Shown here: positions 16,673 to 30,342 of the stretch, piece by piece
Layout: every line of letters begins with the position of its first letter
Position numbering within the stretch: the stretch's first letter is position 1
DNA from: Gossypium raimondii
Taxonomy: Eukaryota > Streptophyta > Magnoliopsida > Malvales > Malvaceae
Reading direction: 5' to 3'
Assembly (NCBI RefSeq): GCF_025698545.1
Contig: NC_068571.1
Location: forward strand, 49,695,733 to 49,759,732
Length of the DNA: 64,000 bases
The notes under the pieces: model-generated
What the model was told of the DNA's origin: nothing
The model's input: only the letters and a program-made list of their open reading frames with translations
Database searches by the model: none
Position numbers and translations under genes: made by a program

Positions 16673-18057
16673 AAAAAAATTAGCTGAAATGGTAAAGTTG
16701 AGGTTTTGAAGATTTTAGTGTTCCAAGTTTAAGTATCACCATTTTAAATTTATTTTAAGCTGATATTATTTTATAAACTTTATTTAAAAATATAAAAAAT
16801 CCTTATAATAATATTTTAGACTAATATTTGTTACTTTTTAAATAAAAGTATTTATAGTCAATTACGAACTTAATTGGTACCCTTAACTGTATCACAAACT
16901 CAATGAAAAACTTAAATACAATATAAATTATTGGAAGGTTGAAAAACTTAACATTTTATGGATTACATCACCTTAGTCATTAGTTATTATAAGCAACTTT
17001 TTATTATTATTTGATTATTTTTATTATAAATTATCAAACAAGTTTTTTAAAAAATAAATCAATTGAAATATTTTCAATAATTTGATTATTTTTTCGATGT
17101 GGGGCTTAGACATTCTATCCAACTAAACCAGGAGTAAATCTATATTTGGAGCTGTGATAAACTAAAGGATACTGGGAAAACAAAAGATGCTCCTACACTG
17201 CTCCTACTATCCACTATAAGAGTACCGTATTGCTGTATTGCTTTGCTTTGTCATGGCTTGCTATGGCCTCCAGAGCTTGTGTTACCCAAATTACATATTA
17301 TATTTCCAGTCTAAAATATAAAAAAAGGAGCAGGGGAATGCCAATGAGCAAAAGAGCTTTGGATGGATTCAGATTTTCCAGGCTTTCACACACTGAATAA
17401 AATCTATCCCTACCAACTGCGTGAATTCAAAGATACTGAACACATACACAAGGATTTTTTGCCAATTTGTTTCAATGTCTTTATATGTTTCATCATCTTC
17501 TTCTTTTCTTAAGGTAGACACGGTTTACAACACATTAAGAGAAAGATTGGAGGTCATTTTAACAACCCATAACAAGAGAGCTAATATTTTCAGAAACTCT
17601 TTTGAAATATCCTCTTCATTTCGGATAAGCAGACACTCGACAGAGACACCAAAGGGGATGCAGAGGAATGGAAACTGTGGTTCACAACAAAAGAATTTCA
17701 TCTCAAAGGAAAAATCATGTCTATGACTATCACTAAATGGTACCTCAATATCATCAGATGAACTCAAAAGTTAACAGTAGAAGAGACCTTCCCTCTTATC
17801 TTTGGTCATACTAAAAATCCTGAGATGCAATAACAAGGTGCATCAAGTATTAACGAGGCAAGGTTGACATAAGAGGTAAGACCAATTCAAGACAATCAGC
17901 CGTATCATCTTCGGCACCAACAGGGAGAAAAATTTGTCATGAGAAGTTAAGGCAGAACCCTAAAAAAACACCCCACCCGATAGCTGATGCTGCCAACTAT
18001 CCATCATTTAGATTCTATCTTCGTGTAAGTCAGTACTGTGTCTTTATACCAGAATGC
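16673..18057. other. Intergenic DNA and TMEM128-like gene 3' region
   Basis: The part up to about 17400 is AT-rich without coding signal. Bases about 17400-18057 lie downstream of the stop codon of the minus-strand TMEM128-like gene and probably include its 3' UTR. The 80-codon minus ORF at 17525-17767 has no recognisable domain. Confidence 0.35.
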
Positions 18058-21013
18058 TTAATCTATACGGAAAAAATCATTTTGTGGCCTCAATGTCTCA
18101 ATCATGATATGAGGGTATAGAACTAGGCCAGCCATAAAAAGCGTGAACTACAGGGAAAAAGAATACCATTAAACAGTTTCTGAAGGTATCAGTCAAGTGA
18201 AAACAATAAAATAAATGCCGTGAAATGTACCAGAAGAGGAAGGGTCAAGAAACCCCAAATAGGCCACAGCGCAAAGCAGAGTCTGTATGAAAGGAGAAAA
18301 AAAGAAGTTAGAACATGAATGAATTTGTCTGGATGCTGCACGACAAATCTATGAAGAAATAACACAGTTGTTTTCCTTACAAGCAAAAGGAGACAAGTCC
18401 GAGCAAGGTAAGAAATGGCAATGCGATAATGCTTAACAGTTCCCACTTTTCATCAAACCTCCTTACACTCCATGCTAACATACTTGTATAAAAGAAGATG
18501 GCAACATTTAACCCAATTCCGATTAAGCCAAGGTATAAAGGCATTCTGCACAGGAACTAAATGACATAAGATGATTGGTGATAGTAAGCTGAACCACACC
18601 CATGAATATATACACAGTATCTCAACGTTGAGCAACTACAAACTGAACATATATATAATCACTACTCCAAACTGCAAGAGGAACAAATGTTGCAAGGAAA
18701 AAAAAAAGAGCATGATTCGGACTATTCATTGTTAAGAAACCAGTTGAATGAATAATGAAAATAATAATATCATCACAAAATCACAAAAAATATATATTAT
18801 ATTCTCATTGTCTGCTATATTACAGAGGCAATTAATTGATTTTAAGTTGGATAAATTGGAAGGACACTCTCAATCAGTAAGGTTTCATCTGCAGCCATAG
18901 GAGATAACTGGATAAATCAAGAGCATGGAACAAGCCTTGGGTGAAACCACAATCTCATCACTTCTCCACTTTTACATAAAAGATTTCAGGGAAAAGAAGG
19001 AATAAAAGAATAAATATTCTAATCCTAAAGGGGGCAAAGATGCTACCAGTTAATTTTTCTTTGGCAATGATATCATTGAAGAAATCATAAAAAAGAAAAT
19101 GTGAGTTGCATTTCTTTCAAAAGTTCAACAATTTCAGATTCCAGTTCCTAACAGAACCCATCAACTCCATCACAGAAGGAAGTGACAACTGATGATGGCG
19201 GTACTTTCTTGATACTTGATTGTACAATGAATGAGGCTTGAGCCATAACTTTTACAAGGCTATTGACGTACCCAGGAAAGTTGCGTTTTAAATGCAAAGG
19301 TCCTCACAAGTAACCTATTAGTTACTTTTATCAAATAGAACTTCACTTTTCTATCAATTTGTTCAACATGTCCATATTCTGGCAAACATGATGTCAAAGC
19401 CATGTAAAGGTACAAAAATTCATGATCCTGCATGATTCCGTAAACATACATTTGGATTTCTGATCTTAAAAGTTAAAAAGCTATTTATTTTATGATCAAT
19501 ATTCTGGTTTTGTCATTTGTGTCAATAGATTGTGAGAACGATATGAGCAGCACAGCTTGATGCTAGTAAAATTCAACTAAGTGAAACATGAAAACTAGCA
19601 ACATAAAACATATTTCCCTTAAGTGTGTCTATTTTCATATCCATATCCATTATGAAATCTGCATGCCTTATTACATGAAAGGAAAGCACATAGATTATGA
19701 TGAATAATATAAAAACACACAAAACACATGATGTTTCTATATCATCAATTCATCATACAATACCAAATAAAAATCTTCATCCTGAAGACATAGCTAAGAT
19801 TGTTGACATATATGCTGCAATATTAATCATGAAAAAATAGATAGAATGAAGCAAAAGTACTCAAGTGCAGTAAAAAAGTCAAAGCAAATTCAATTAGTTA
19901 ATAATCATGGACACTTCTTCCATTCTTTTGTAAACAATATGATTACCCACAATGAGCTTGATTTTATCATTTGGGAGTGCATGCACGCATCTGTACAAAC
20001 ATACACATGGTCACAATCACATCGACAAAGTAAAAAAAGACAGATTAGACGTTACACGTTCCTGATTACAATAAAATATTTTTTAACCTGTATATATAGA
20101 AGTTACTCAAAAAGGTAAAGTTTTTGAAAACAGATAATCCACAGAAAGATATCTAATATCTCTATCAACAATAGAGCTTCCTCTATTACCAAGATGCTGC
20201 TTCCTCTGATGTATACATAAATTCCATGCTAGAGTTGATCAAAGCAGATTTGGCATATAAAAACAATCATTTAGTAACCAAAAAGAATAACTACTCATTT
20301 AGACTTAAGAACAAAGTGCAAAGCAACACTTAATGTACTTCCACTTTTATGTCCACAGATTTAGTGGTTCAAGCAGTTCTTCCATTTCAGCTACAATATC
20401 AAATAACTACAAAGCACTTCAACTTTTGAACTAATTGAAGCTAACAATTTGAGTAGCCCTTTGGTATTGTTGCCTTTCTTATAACTAGTTTCACCAATTT
20501 TAATTGCAACTTAAACTAGCTCCAAGAACTTAGACATTGAAGCAACCAAAGTAAATATAATAATGAACCTTGTCAAGGAGAATGATAAGTTTTCAGGTGC
20601 TGTAGTTGTATAGAACAGGATATTAGCATTTATGCAACAGGAAAATATCAAGATTCAAGCATCATAAGCACTGAACTAACAACAAAAATCTCGTAAACCA
20701 TACAACATAAGAGTAGTCTAAACCATTGTAAGTTAAAGTTGGATCCACTCAGTTACCTTCTGATTCGGTCATCGTGCCACAATAGATAAATCAAATTGGA
20801 GTGCCTATCACCAAAGTAGATTATGAACAATGCCGAAGCAACCCAAAGCACATTCTCCAGAATTTCAGTCCAAGTTCTAGTTCTCAGAGTTGCCGGTGGC
20901 AAAGGCTGTAACCTGGAGCATGCATCATCCTCAAGATCATCATTGCCTGATGCATATCCTTGGCTATGCCTTTGCCTCATATATCCACCAGCAACTGGTG
21001 TCCCACCAGACAT
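18058..21013 (-). CDS. TMEM128-like four-pass membrane protein
   Basis: Exons on the minus strand: 21013-20757, 18545-18381, 18282-18231 and 18147-18058. All introns are GT-AG with matching phases, giving 187 residues. The first intron is 2.2 kb and the third exon only 52 bases. The N terminus (MSGGTPVAGGYMRQRHSQGY) is hydrophilic with an acidic patch. Four hydrophobic spans follow at about residues 51-67, 87-110, 121-146 and 149-173, and the protein ends FFRID. The segment CFALWPIWGFLTLPLLFTLF resembles the last two spans of animal TMEM128. Location is probably endoplasmic reticulum or another endomembrane, by analogy. The molecular function is unknown. The only strong clue is that the architecture is conserved. 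Confidence 0.88.
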
Positions 21014-22944
21014 TTTTTTAACCCTTCCTCACAAGACTGAAATCCACCGAAAGAAGGAAAAAAAAATCTTTTCAAGAACTAAAAATCACTCACTTTCTGG
21101 AATGGAATTCCACAAAGAATCTAGTACTGTTAAACCCTACTCCAATGTCCAAATTATAACCCCTTTTTTTGAATAAAAATTCCAAGGAATTGGATTGAAA
21201 ATTGAATGAAAAATGAAACCCACAGTAGAAACGAAATCACTCAAGGAACCGAGAAAGGAAAGTTCCAAACTTTATCGGCTAATAAAATTCAATAAAAAAT
21301 TCTGAAGAAGAAGAAGAAGGGTAGTACAACAAACAAACCCATCAAGAAGCCCCACAAAATCTCACAAAACCCGGATACAGATTCAGCTTCCCTCGATACC
21401 CACGTAATAGTTTCCTCCGGATTCTAGTCATCAATATGCCGATGGGGAAAGAAAAACCAAAAATTATGGTGTAATAATAACTTTAAAAAGGGATATTTTG
21501 GTCTTTCGATCTTTTCTGCTCGTCTCAGCTACAAATTTGTAAGGTAAAACTTAAAAATTTGTGTCGTTTTATGGGTGAAGCTATAAAGTGATTCGTTTCT
21601 TGTACTTAGAAGATAGAAGAAAGAATGTGTTGTCTTTTTCTTTTTTTCTTCAATCTTGAAACTTCTATAAATCATTACCTAGGCTTTATGGAAATTCTTT
21701 TGTATTAAAAAAAAAAGAGTTTGGAGATATGGTGGTTAACCTAAAATGAAGTCAATGATAGTTGACGACTTATGGGTTCTTTTTGGGTCACATTTGGGTA
21801 AATTTGATGACCTGGTGAGAGTTGATTGGTGGGGATATGGAATGTCAAGGTTTTGCTTCCTTTTAGGGTTTGACTTTGCATCAAAGGAAGAAAAGGAAAG
21901 GAAGGTCTTTTTGTGCTTTAGTTTTTACTTTTTAGCTGCTTGAAAAGCAAGATTGGTTATGCCCCAAAACAAAATTAAATTAAATTGTATAAGAAAAAAA
22001 AAAAGCAAGATTGGCGGAGAGATACTTGGCCGCCACTTCACTAAAAACACATGATTATCTCCCAATTCCAACTGCCATATTAAAGGGAATTTTGCTTTTT
22101 CATACTGAGCTGGAATTGGATAAGATTTTAGTTAATCATTAGTTGTAATGCATTAAGAAATTTTGGGAAGTTGGGGTTATTTCTTGCCAAAAAAACCATG
22201 TAATTCCATTAATTTAGGGCAATTTTTTATTTTATTATTTGAGTACACCTATTATTGATTCAAATGTTCATCGTTTTCTTTAATTGTAAAGCAGATTACG
22301 TGTAACCAATAACCATGTGAAGTATTTAACTCCTGAATCAAATCCAGACGTACATTTCAAATATATATAAAAAGTAATTGAATGAAAGAAAAGCAATATA
22401 TAAAGTCAGAAATGTAAAGTCTACAGCTTGCTTGAACATGAAGGCACGTTCTGATAATTTTGAAGCAATTAGACCACTTATCTTTTTGTTCTTTGAAATG
22501 AAAGTGACATGTTCTTGGTCTGGTGAAGTAACAAACGAAATGAAAGTGTAACTAACCTGGAAGTTGGGCTTCATTTGTAGGGAGCTTATAAACCTTGAAT
22601 CAACAGTAAGCCGTAAACTTGGAACCTGTGAAATCAGTAAGCTAAAAGAGTCCATTCCGGTAGCTGGAGAAAAAAGATCAAACATTGTGTAGATAGCGAG
22701 AGAAGGCAAGAAAGAAAGTGTGGAGGTTTTCTAATGAAGATAACTGAAAAGGATATCACTAAACACTCGGATTCATTGTCACTAAAATCAACAACCATCA
22801 TTAATCCCAAATGCCCATTTACACCCGATCCATGCAGTTAGTAACATTCAAATCATCTATTAGTGAGGGGCACCATAGGAAGCAAATTCGACATGTTGAC
22901 TAGATCGTACAAGAACCACTTGAACGGGATGGAACTTAACAGGC
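21014..22944. other. TMEM128-like 5' region and MED17 3' flank
   Basis: Bases 21014 to about 21440 probably hold the 5' UTR and promoter of the TMEM128-like gene. Bases 22338-22720 contain a minus-strand open stretch (DSFSLLISQVPSLRL) with a possible GT donor after it. It lies downstream of the MED17 stop and I cannot assign it. The 65-codon plus ORF at 21746 has no support. Confidence 0.35.
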
Positions 22945-25900
22945 TCAGTGGTTTCGGCCTCCACCACACAAGCTAACCAAGTCCATCAAGGTGGAGTATA
23001 ATACATCCAAAGTTAAATGCCCCAAAAACTTCCTATACTCAGATGCACCATCATACATGTCCATTTGAAGTTTCCAATCATCTGGGGAACCATCTTCCAT
23101 CACTAACCACCAAGCGATGCCGCCTTTGATGTCCTCTGGGTTCACATGGGCCACCAGACTAACAGTATCCCCCTGTTCTAGTTCAAAAGTCAAGCACAAG
23201 AAATCACGATTTGTTTTTATTCCCACCATAAGAGCTTCCTCATGAAGCCAGCAAATCACTTGGCTCGCAGCCTGTGGCCAGAGTCAATAACATGTCAATT
23301 ACATGGAAAGACAACTATATCCGCAAAAATATATATATACACATGAACATACGTACATTTTCTAATCACACCTCAAGAAAAGTGTGAGAAAATAAGATAA
23401 CAGTAACACATTATAACCCTAAAAATATATTGTAGGAGAGAACCCTAAGGGGTTAGTGGGTCAGAATGGAAGATAAAAACATTTTTGGGTTGCTTGGTAG
23501 GAGAAAAAGCAGGGAAAAGAGCCAACATGAGAAATGGGGCCATGTTTCAAACAGTGAATAAAAAGTAGACAACTTTTACATATCACTTTCTCTTCATTCT
23601 TCAATATCAGCTCCTTCTCCCCTTTAACCACATGATTGGTGCTTGCACAAGCAAATAACGTAAGGAAATTGCACTACCCTCATAACTTCCAAGAATAATT
23701 TATTCTGTCCTAATTTTAATAATGAAAATATAAACTATTTGCACAAACAGTAACTTGAATCATCTTAATCACCAAGTGGGTAAAAAGTTGTTTCCAAAGT
23801 ATAGCTTCCTCCCATGCCCTACTCTAAATTTGCTAAAATTAGAAAAATCATATTCTCTACCACATAAACTCAGCCAATTAAGTATTGCTACTGATTCATT
23901 TCAGTCACTCAGCAGGGGTAGCAGTAACGATTCATACTTTGGAAGACCCAGAGTTTGTTCAGACATTTGCCAAATGATAGTAGTATAATCTACTTCAAAT
24001 AACTCAATAGCAACTTATTCCAAAGTAAGGTTGTTACCCAGCATCATTCATTCACAATATAACATATCAAATGAGATCACGAAAGCATTATTAGCCAATT
24101 TAATAGACATAAACATGGTCCGAAAATAAAACTTAATGATGCCATTCCTAGAAATTGACAAAAGTAACCTACCTGCAGCAATATTATAACAGGAAGATCG
24201 GCCAAGTCACATTCATATTTGTTTACAGAAGATATGTTTTCAGAACTTCTTTTGAACAGGCTAACAACATTAGGAGCACCGTCCCCTTCAACATTAATAC
24301 GGTCATCATTGACCACCACCTTGGTACGAAATTGTGATTTTACAGCATCCTTCATGTTCTGGAAGTCTGATTTCAGGGATTGAGATTCTGCATGAAGAAT
24401 GGACTGAGGAACTTTCAAGAAGATTGTCCAAGAAGATGTCTGAGAATGCCAAGTAGGATGGGTCATCAAATGGAGATATGGGACCCTGCAAACCTAGAGA
24501 TATCATGAAAATTACATTAGAAATATGAACAATAGAATCCAACAAACTTGTAGTAATCCATGTCAAATGATTAGCGAGGAAAATACCACATTTTCCAGCT
24601 CCACGAGAACTCTGTTCGAAAAGATTCTATGAGCCAGAGACAGACAGAAATGACCAAGAAGACCAGGTCCATCCTTTCCTGATTGACCAGATACACGAGT
24701 ACCAGATAAATTTGGTTTATCCTTTGCCTTAACAAATGCATGTTCATGAACAATTTGCTGCAGATAAATTTCGCAACTGGTACGATTAGGGAAACCCCAT
24801 TTCCTTTTAGAAGTACCATGTTTTCCTTCTAATTTCACATTATCAAATGAGTCTAAAGGCACAATTGCAGATTCTGAATCCTGGGTATTGGCAGCGTCCT
24901 GATCATCACCCTTGCCAGATGGCACAAGTGATATGAAAAGAGTGTTTCCTTGACCTATGCTTAATTGTAAATAATTTTCTCGTATTCCAGTTACATTCAC
25001 ACCAATAGATTGGTTGAATGCTTCACGATTCAACATCTCAAACACCTGAAACGAAGCAACATAATAATATTAAATGAGTGAAAGCATATAAAAGTCATAA
25101 AGAAAAGGCTAACAGATAAAAACCTACCTGATCATCAAAGATTGATTGATGAACTTCTCGAAGGAGAGTATGTGTTTCTTTGATATACTCATCATCACTC
25201 ATTGATTCTTTCTCACGCTCTCTTGTGCACTGCTCAACTGAGCCACGGGTCCTGATCTTACCCAATTCTTTTGGGATATCAGCAGAATGCACACCAAGAA
25301 AACCAAAATGAAGAGACCGACATGAATTTGGAGGTAAGTTTATAGCAAGCATTCCAGCTGAATCATGGTCAACACGAATGGTAGAAAGAGAAGATGGGCG
25401 ACACATTGCTGCTGAATCATATAATGAATTATCAAAAAGATCAATAATGAAACCTTCACTACTAGATGCCGCAGCAGCCAGCCGTTGTCGTTTAACCTTC
25501 CAATTTTGCTGCAATCTATTAGCTTGTTAGGAAATAAGAGAAATGGAGTATGTAAAAGAACAAGGCTTGCACAATACAAATCACACAACAAGCTTGTAGA
25601 ATAAAAATTCAAGAAGATGAAACATCAAACATAATAGCAATGAACATTCAGAATATATATTCTTTTAAACGAATGCAGAGGGATACCTTATTAGAGCACC
25701 ATAAAATCTTGCTTCCCTAGCAATCTGCTCTTCCAAAGCTTTGGCAGACTGTTTGAAGTATTTGCCCAATTGCTGCAGTATAGAAGTAAAGTTCAATAAG
25801 AAATTCAAAAAAAGAAAAGAAATAATTTGGTACTAAGACAAATAAGCATATTCTCAACAGCAATTAGCCACACTCATCATACTTCTCAAACTTAAATTGA

Positions 25901-27587
25901 ACAAAAGAGTTAACATCATCACTTCTATTCCTCAGAAGAAGTACAATACCCGGTAACATTGTAGCTTAGTTGCAGCAGATACAGCAAGATCAGACAGGAC
26001 CTCATTAGGTAATGGCTTAGGCCTGGTCATGCCAGCAACTGTTACAGCATCATTAGCGTCCACCTTTAAAAGAAAAGAAGAATAAAAGAAACCTATTTAG
26101 ACAAATAGGCAAAATGGCAACTTCAAATATAGATTGTGAATTTACTAACTGAAGAGAATGTTCTCTTCTCCTTTTTTCCCTACTGAAGAGAATGTTTTCT
26201 CACTCTTTTACCTTCAGAACTCATTAATTCAAGGATAAAGACAATGATATGGAAATACACTGCACCTAGGGAACATGGATATGAACACATGATAAGGATA
26301 GAACACAACGTGGACACGGTGATATAGAAATTTCTAGAAAATTAAGACACAGATACTTCAATAAAGAAATACTTTTGTATAATAATATACAAAAAAAAAA
26401 AGAAGTAAAATTGATACTTTTCAAGCAAATATTAACATGCAAATAGCTTTTCAGTCTTTTAAAATCAGTTTTGAATTAAAAACTTGAACTTTGAAAAACC
26501 CATTAAGACCAAATAGGTCAAACTCAAATGGCAAAGGGCCCATACTCTGGATTATTGTTCTTTTCATATTTGTACCATTCTTTACTACCTCTATCTGCTT
26601 TCTCTCTTGTTCGGACCCTTGTAACAAGTAGATACATTGCTTTCTACTTCCTTTCTTTTCAGCATTTAAGTCTCCATTCTGGCTTTTTTTGTTCTTTTAT
26701 GGATTGCAAGCAATTTGACTTCCTTCAGGTATGTGTTTTTACTCACTGTTCATTTATTTCTGAAAAAAAAAAAGTAGAAAAAATTCTTTATCACGTGTCT
26801 AGCTGTGTCGTGATCTATTTCGACTGTAGCCATTTTTATCTGTATTTTTTTTATGTGTTGTCACTCCACTGCATAGAGTGTTCGTGCTTCATGGCAGGGC
26901 ATCAAATTTCAATTGTTAGTATTCAGATTTTTACTTAAGAAGAAAGAAAAGGAGGAAAAACAAACAGAAACAATAGCGAATGACGATGATGATAATTTCA
27001 ATCAAGAGAAACTAAAACATTCATACACAATATACATGATTTTACTCTTGTATGAGACAGACATTAAATTCTTATATTTAACAGAATTTTTTATCATATG
27101 CAATTTCACTTTCGAGAATTAAAAGAAACGAAGGTTAGTTGCAAACGCAGCAAAGAAAAGATGCCTAAGCATCAATAGCTACCGAACTTACAGTGTTGAT
27201 AAGGTCGATGATGACGGAGAGCTCCTGGTGAGCCAACTGGAGATTCTCAACCATGCTCTGCCACTGCCACGTAGCGGAGGCATCTTTGGAGCTCTTCTTC
27301 TGCCTCTTCTTCCTCTCCCTTTCTTCGTCATCCTCCAACGCCCACGCGAAGTCTATTCTCCGTATAAGCGACACTCGCTTCTCATCGTAGCTCGAATCTC
27401 TATATAATGAAGTAATTCAATAGAGGGGGGGGGGAGGAAACATTAGTAAGTATCAGTGAGAAAATGAAGAAGAAACTTGATCAGAGAGAGAAGCTTACGA
27501 AGGGTATCGTTCGACGCCGTTTTCTTCTATAGATTCGAGGCGCTTAATGGGAAGTTTATCCAAGGAGATTTCAAGATTTCCGTCCAT
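22945..27587 (-). CDS. MED17: Mediator complex head subunit MED17
   Basis: MED17 is the central scaffold of the Mediator head module, which links transcription factors to RNA polymerase II in the nucleus. In plants it also affects small-RNA biogenesis. Exons on the minus strand: 27587-27499, 27399-27192, 26063-25950, 25772-25687, 25515-25128, 25045-24587, 24493-24173 and 23271-22945. All are GT-AG with phases in register, giving 663 residues, close to the known plant length of about 650. Diagnostic plant stretches are SLDKLPIKRLESIEENG at the N terminus, a basic tract (ERERKKRQKK) at about 55-65, DDEYIKETHTLLREVHQSIFD, VVCRVPYLHLMTHPTWHSQ across the exon 6/7 junction, and SLCGGGRNH at the end. 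The acceptor of exon 7 is TCTCTAG|GTTTGC, which is needed to keep VCRVPYL. I see no disruption. Confidence 0.95.
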
Positions 27588-29288
27588 ATTTTTATTTTCC
27601 CGGAAAATCTGGAGGAAAATTTTTGAATTGAGCCCTAGAAAAAGTACTCCGGTTTCAGCGTTTCTGAATTCTGAGATGTAAAAGGGGAAGGTCCATTTTG
27701 CCCGTAGAATTTTTGGATTAATTGGCTGATAAATATGGCCTCTCAATGAAGTCCAGTAATAGAAGGCCATGGCCCAAGGGATTATAACCCAAACCCAATG
27801 AGCCAAAATGACGATATAAAATTACGATACAAAGATGATATGTTTAGTCGATAAAATTAATAAACATGACATGAAAAATTCAAATCCAATATATGTTTAG
27901 TAAGAAAATCATATTCATGTTTTATTTTTAAAATTTAATTTCTGATTTATTGTTTGTAAATTTATCTCAAATTATGTCAATTAAATCTTCAATTCAATGA
28001 CGAAAAACTTTCGTTGATTTGAAATCTTGATTGAACTTAAATCTACTATAATGCTAAAAATTTAATCCAAAAATCAAAAAGCCCAGTAAAGAAAGAATGG
28101 GTGTTCCATATCCATACCCCCATGTGTGGATTATCTACAAAGGATCAAAGGCCACTGGAGGGCCCGAAAAAACAAGTTTAAAACTGCAAATCACAAAACA
28201 GCAACTGGCAGAAGCTTCAAAATAAATAACTATCAGCTCTGTAAAAGAGCACACCTAAGGCACTCTAAAAGGTAGGATCGACCCTAAATGGTTAGATTCG
28301 AGCACTTGCCCATCTACTTTAAGGATGACTTTCAGATTATGAATATGTCATGCAAAGCCCAGCAAAGGTAAATTCATGAACCCTGTTATTACTCCCTTAT
28401 TCTCTCATCTTTTTCATCTTACTAACTTAATAATAGGAGGGTGCTCCAAAGTAAAAACTTTGGTGATTTTGTCACCTATTTGCTTTTTGTTTTGCAACTA
28501 TCATCAAACTTAACTCTAGTTTCCTACATTACCAAAAATTCCTCCTCAACTCTTACATAAGAAGATAATGTATTGTAGCGCACTTGAACTTACAACCTCC
28601 TGAACTAATATTAATGTCGCTATCAATCGAACTAAAGCCTCAATCGACAAAGATATACATATACCGAAGTTAAAGAATGTAAGTTAAAATGACCCATTTC
28701 TTAAAAGTAATCTGCACTCAAAATCTTAAAAAAATTCCTTGTTAACAATTACGTCCTTAATAAATGTCTTTAATTAAGGCATATTAATGTTTCAATGAAA
28801 TTTGTTTGAACGACATAACTTAATTAATGTTACATTGTTTTATATTTTGCAATTTATGTAACTATTAATGCTATTGATGATTCATAACTGCTTGAAGGAA
28901 ACATAATAAATTTCTTCATTTCAATTGAAAGAAATTGATGAATGCATTCATTTCAAAGGTTTTGATGAAAAACTGTGGCTATGCATATAGAGATTTGTGT
29001 AAAGGTTTTATGCTTAATAATTCGTAAAATATATTTTACTTAAATAAGTTGTTAAGTACATCTAAAATAAATAAATATCAATAATTCGATATCAAATTTT
29101 TATGTTATTTTAGTTAACTTTTCATGTCATAATATTTATAAACATGTTTATTGATTTTTAACAATTTGTCCATGTGGGATTTCATCCTATTATTACATCG
29201 ATCACCATCGTATCTCAAAAGATATATCTAAAAATACAATAATAATATTCCATAACTCGAAAATTGACTCTTTAAAATTGGATTTAAT
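27588..29288. other. MED17 promoter side and AT-rich intergenic DNA
   Basis: The first 100-200 bases should be the MED17 5' UTR and promoter. The rest is AT-rich, without coding exons or RNA genes that I can recognise. Confidence 0.4.
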
Positions 29289-29490
29289 CAGGGGCGAAGC
29301 TAGAAAATATTTCAGAGGAAGGGTCGAAATTAAATTGTATATTTTTACTATAATAGAAATATAATTTCACCATTTTAATAATCTATATCTTTATAATTTT
29401 TAAAGGATTAAATTAATTTTTTATTATTTTTAAAAGTCAAAATACAATTTTACCATTATTATTTAAAATTTTATAAATTATAAACCCACC
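29289..29490 (+). repeat. Short AT-rich repeat, copy 2
   Basis: Starts at GGGGCGAAGCTAGAAAATATTT and shares, in order, the blocks TAAATTGTATATTTTTA, ATAATTTCACCATTTTAATA and CTATATCTTTATAATTTTTAAA with the insertion at 1843-2035. It is non-coding. It is the better preserved copy at the 5' end and so helps define where the family begins. Confidence 0.65.
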
Positions 29491-30057
29491 GGATCTAATG
29501 AGGCCCTACACAATTGAGCATTCATGCAGCGAGGCCTTCACCCAACTCCGAGATTTCACGTAAAAAAAATAAGGGTTTTAACGAGAGAGGTATTTTGGTT
29601 AGTTAATTCTACTACAAACCATGGTAATCTCATTGGCTCCTCTCCTTAAGTTGGTGAAAGGTCGTAGTGTTACATTGACATGTACAAAAAGGGTCACGTT
29701 TGCTGGTTTGTAATAGAATTAGCTAACTACTAGGAACCAACCAAAATTTAAACATCTGACAGTTGTTGATACATACAAACTATACCAAGGAATTAAAGAA
29801 ATCAACACAAAGCTCCTTAAAATAAAAGAAACCATCTCTATATATAACAAAATCCCATGAAATACAAGCTGTTGGAAACCAATGCAAGAAGAACACATAA
29901 GTTTCGGGTTTGTGCTCTCATACACATATTTCAACTGGAATTCTGTATTATGTGGAAATTTAACACCCAAACAAATAAAATAACATACATAAATTGGAAT
30001 CGGAATGCCCTGTATATATAGCATACAACATAATAATTATGCTGTACTTGATCATTA

Positions 30058-30342
30058 CTAACGTTTCTTTGATCTTCTCTTTGTGGGCGCTGCTTCCGGT
30101 TTGCCAAAAATCCCACAAAAGCCACAACCAGAGACCTTAGGAGAAGGAGGGTCGAAGCTAGGGGGCGCCACCTTCATCGTCGTCCGGTACATATTCCCGT
30201 CACCATTTTCCGATCGGCTACGTTGATTGTTAAGCTTCATTTTGTTCAAGTCACCTGATAAAAACTTGTCATCCCAAATCAACCCTGATGAGCCTTGTCT
30301 CCTGAACGAAGTGGTAGACCTTTGCAGACCACTCTTCTCCAT
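30058..30342 (-). CDS. MAPK-substrate small protein (MASS / At1g80180-like)
   Basis: Intronless 94-residue basic protein. Two blocks identify the family called MAPK (kinase) substrate proteins in Arabidopsis: RSTTSFRRQGSSGLIWDDKF near the N terminus (residues 8-27) and FDPPSPKVSGCGFCGIFGKP (63-82). It ends in a basic tail (KRRSKKR). Ser67-Pro68 is the visible proline-directed phosphorylation site. Arabidopsis members (MASS1-3) are reported MAPK substrates that influence stomatal lineage signalling; that role here is inference from family membership. There are no membrane spans or signal peptide. The neighbour on the far side of the 7-kb gap is an Asp/Glu racemase family gene, the same neighbour as in the Arabidopsis At1g15400-At1g15410 pair. 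Confidence 0.85.
   Translation of the reverse strand: MEKSGLQRSTTSFRRQGSSGLIWDDKFLSGDLNKMKLNNQRSRSENGDGNMYRTTMKVAPPSFDPPSPKVSGCGFCGIFGKPEAAPTKRRSKKR

Noticed and set aside
22338-22709. Possible extra 3' exon of MED17 or separate gene
   Set aside because: MED17 already ends with its conserved C terminus at 22945; the stretch has no family match and is not needed by any gene model.
26528-26938. 136-codon plus-strand ORF
   Set aside because: Lies wholly inside MED17 intron 2 on the opposite strand, is rich in Phe/Ser/Leu as expected from T-rich DNA, and has no recognisable domain.
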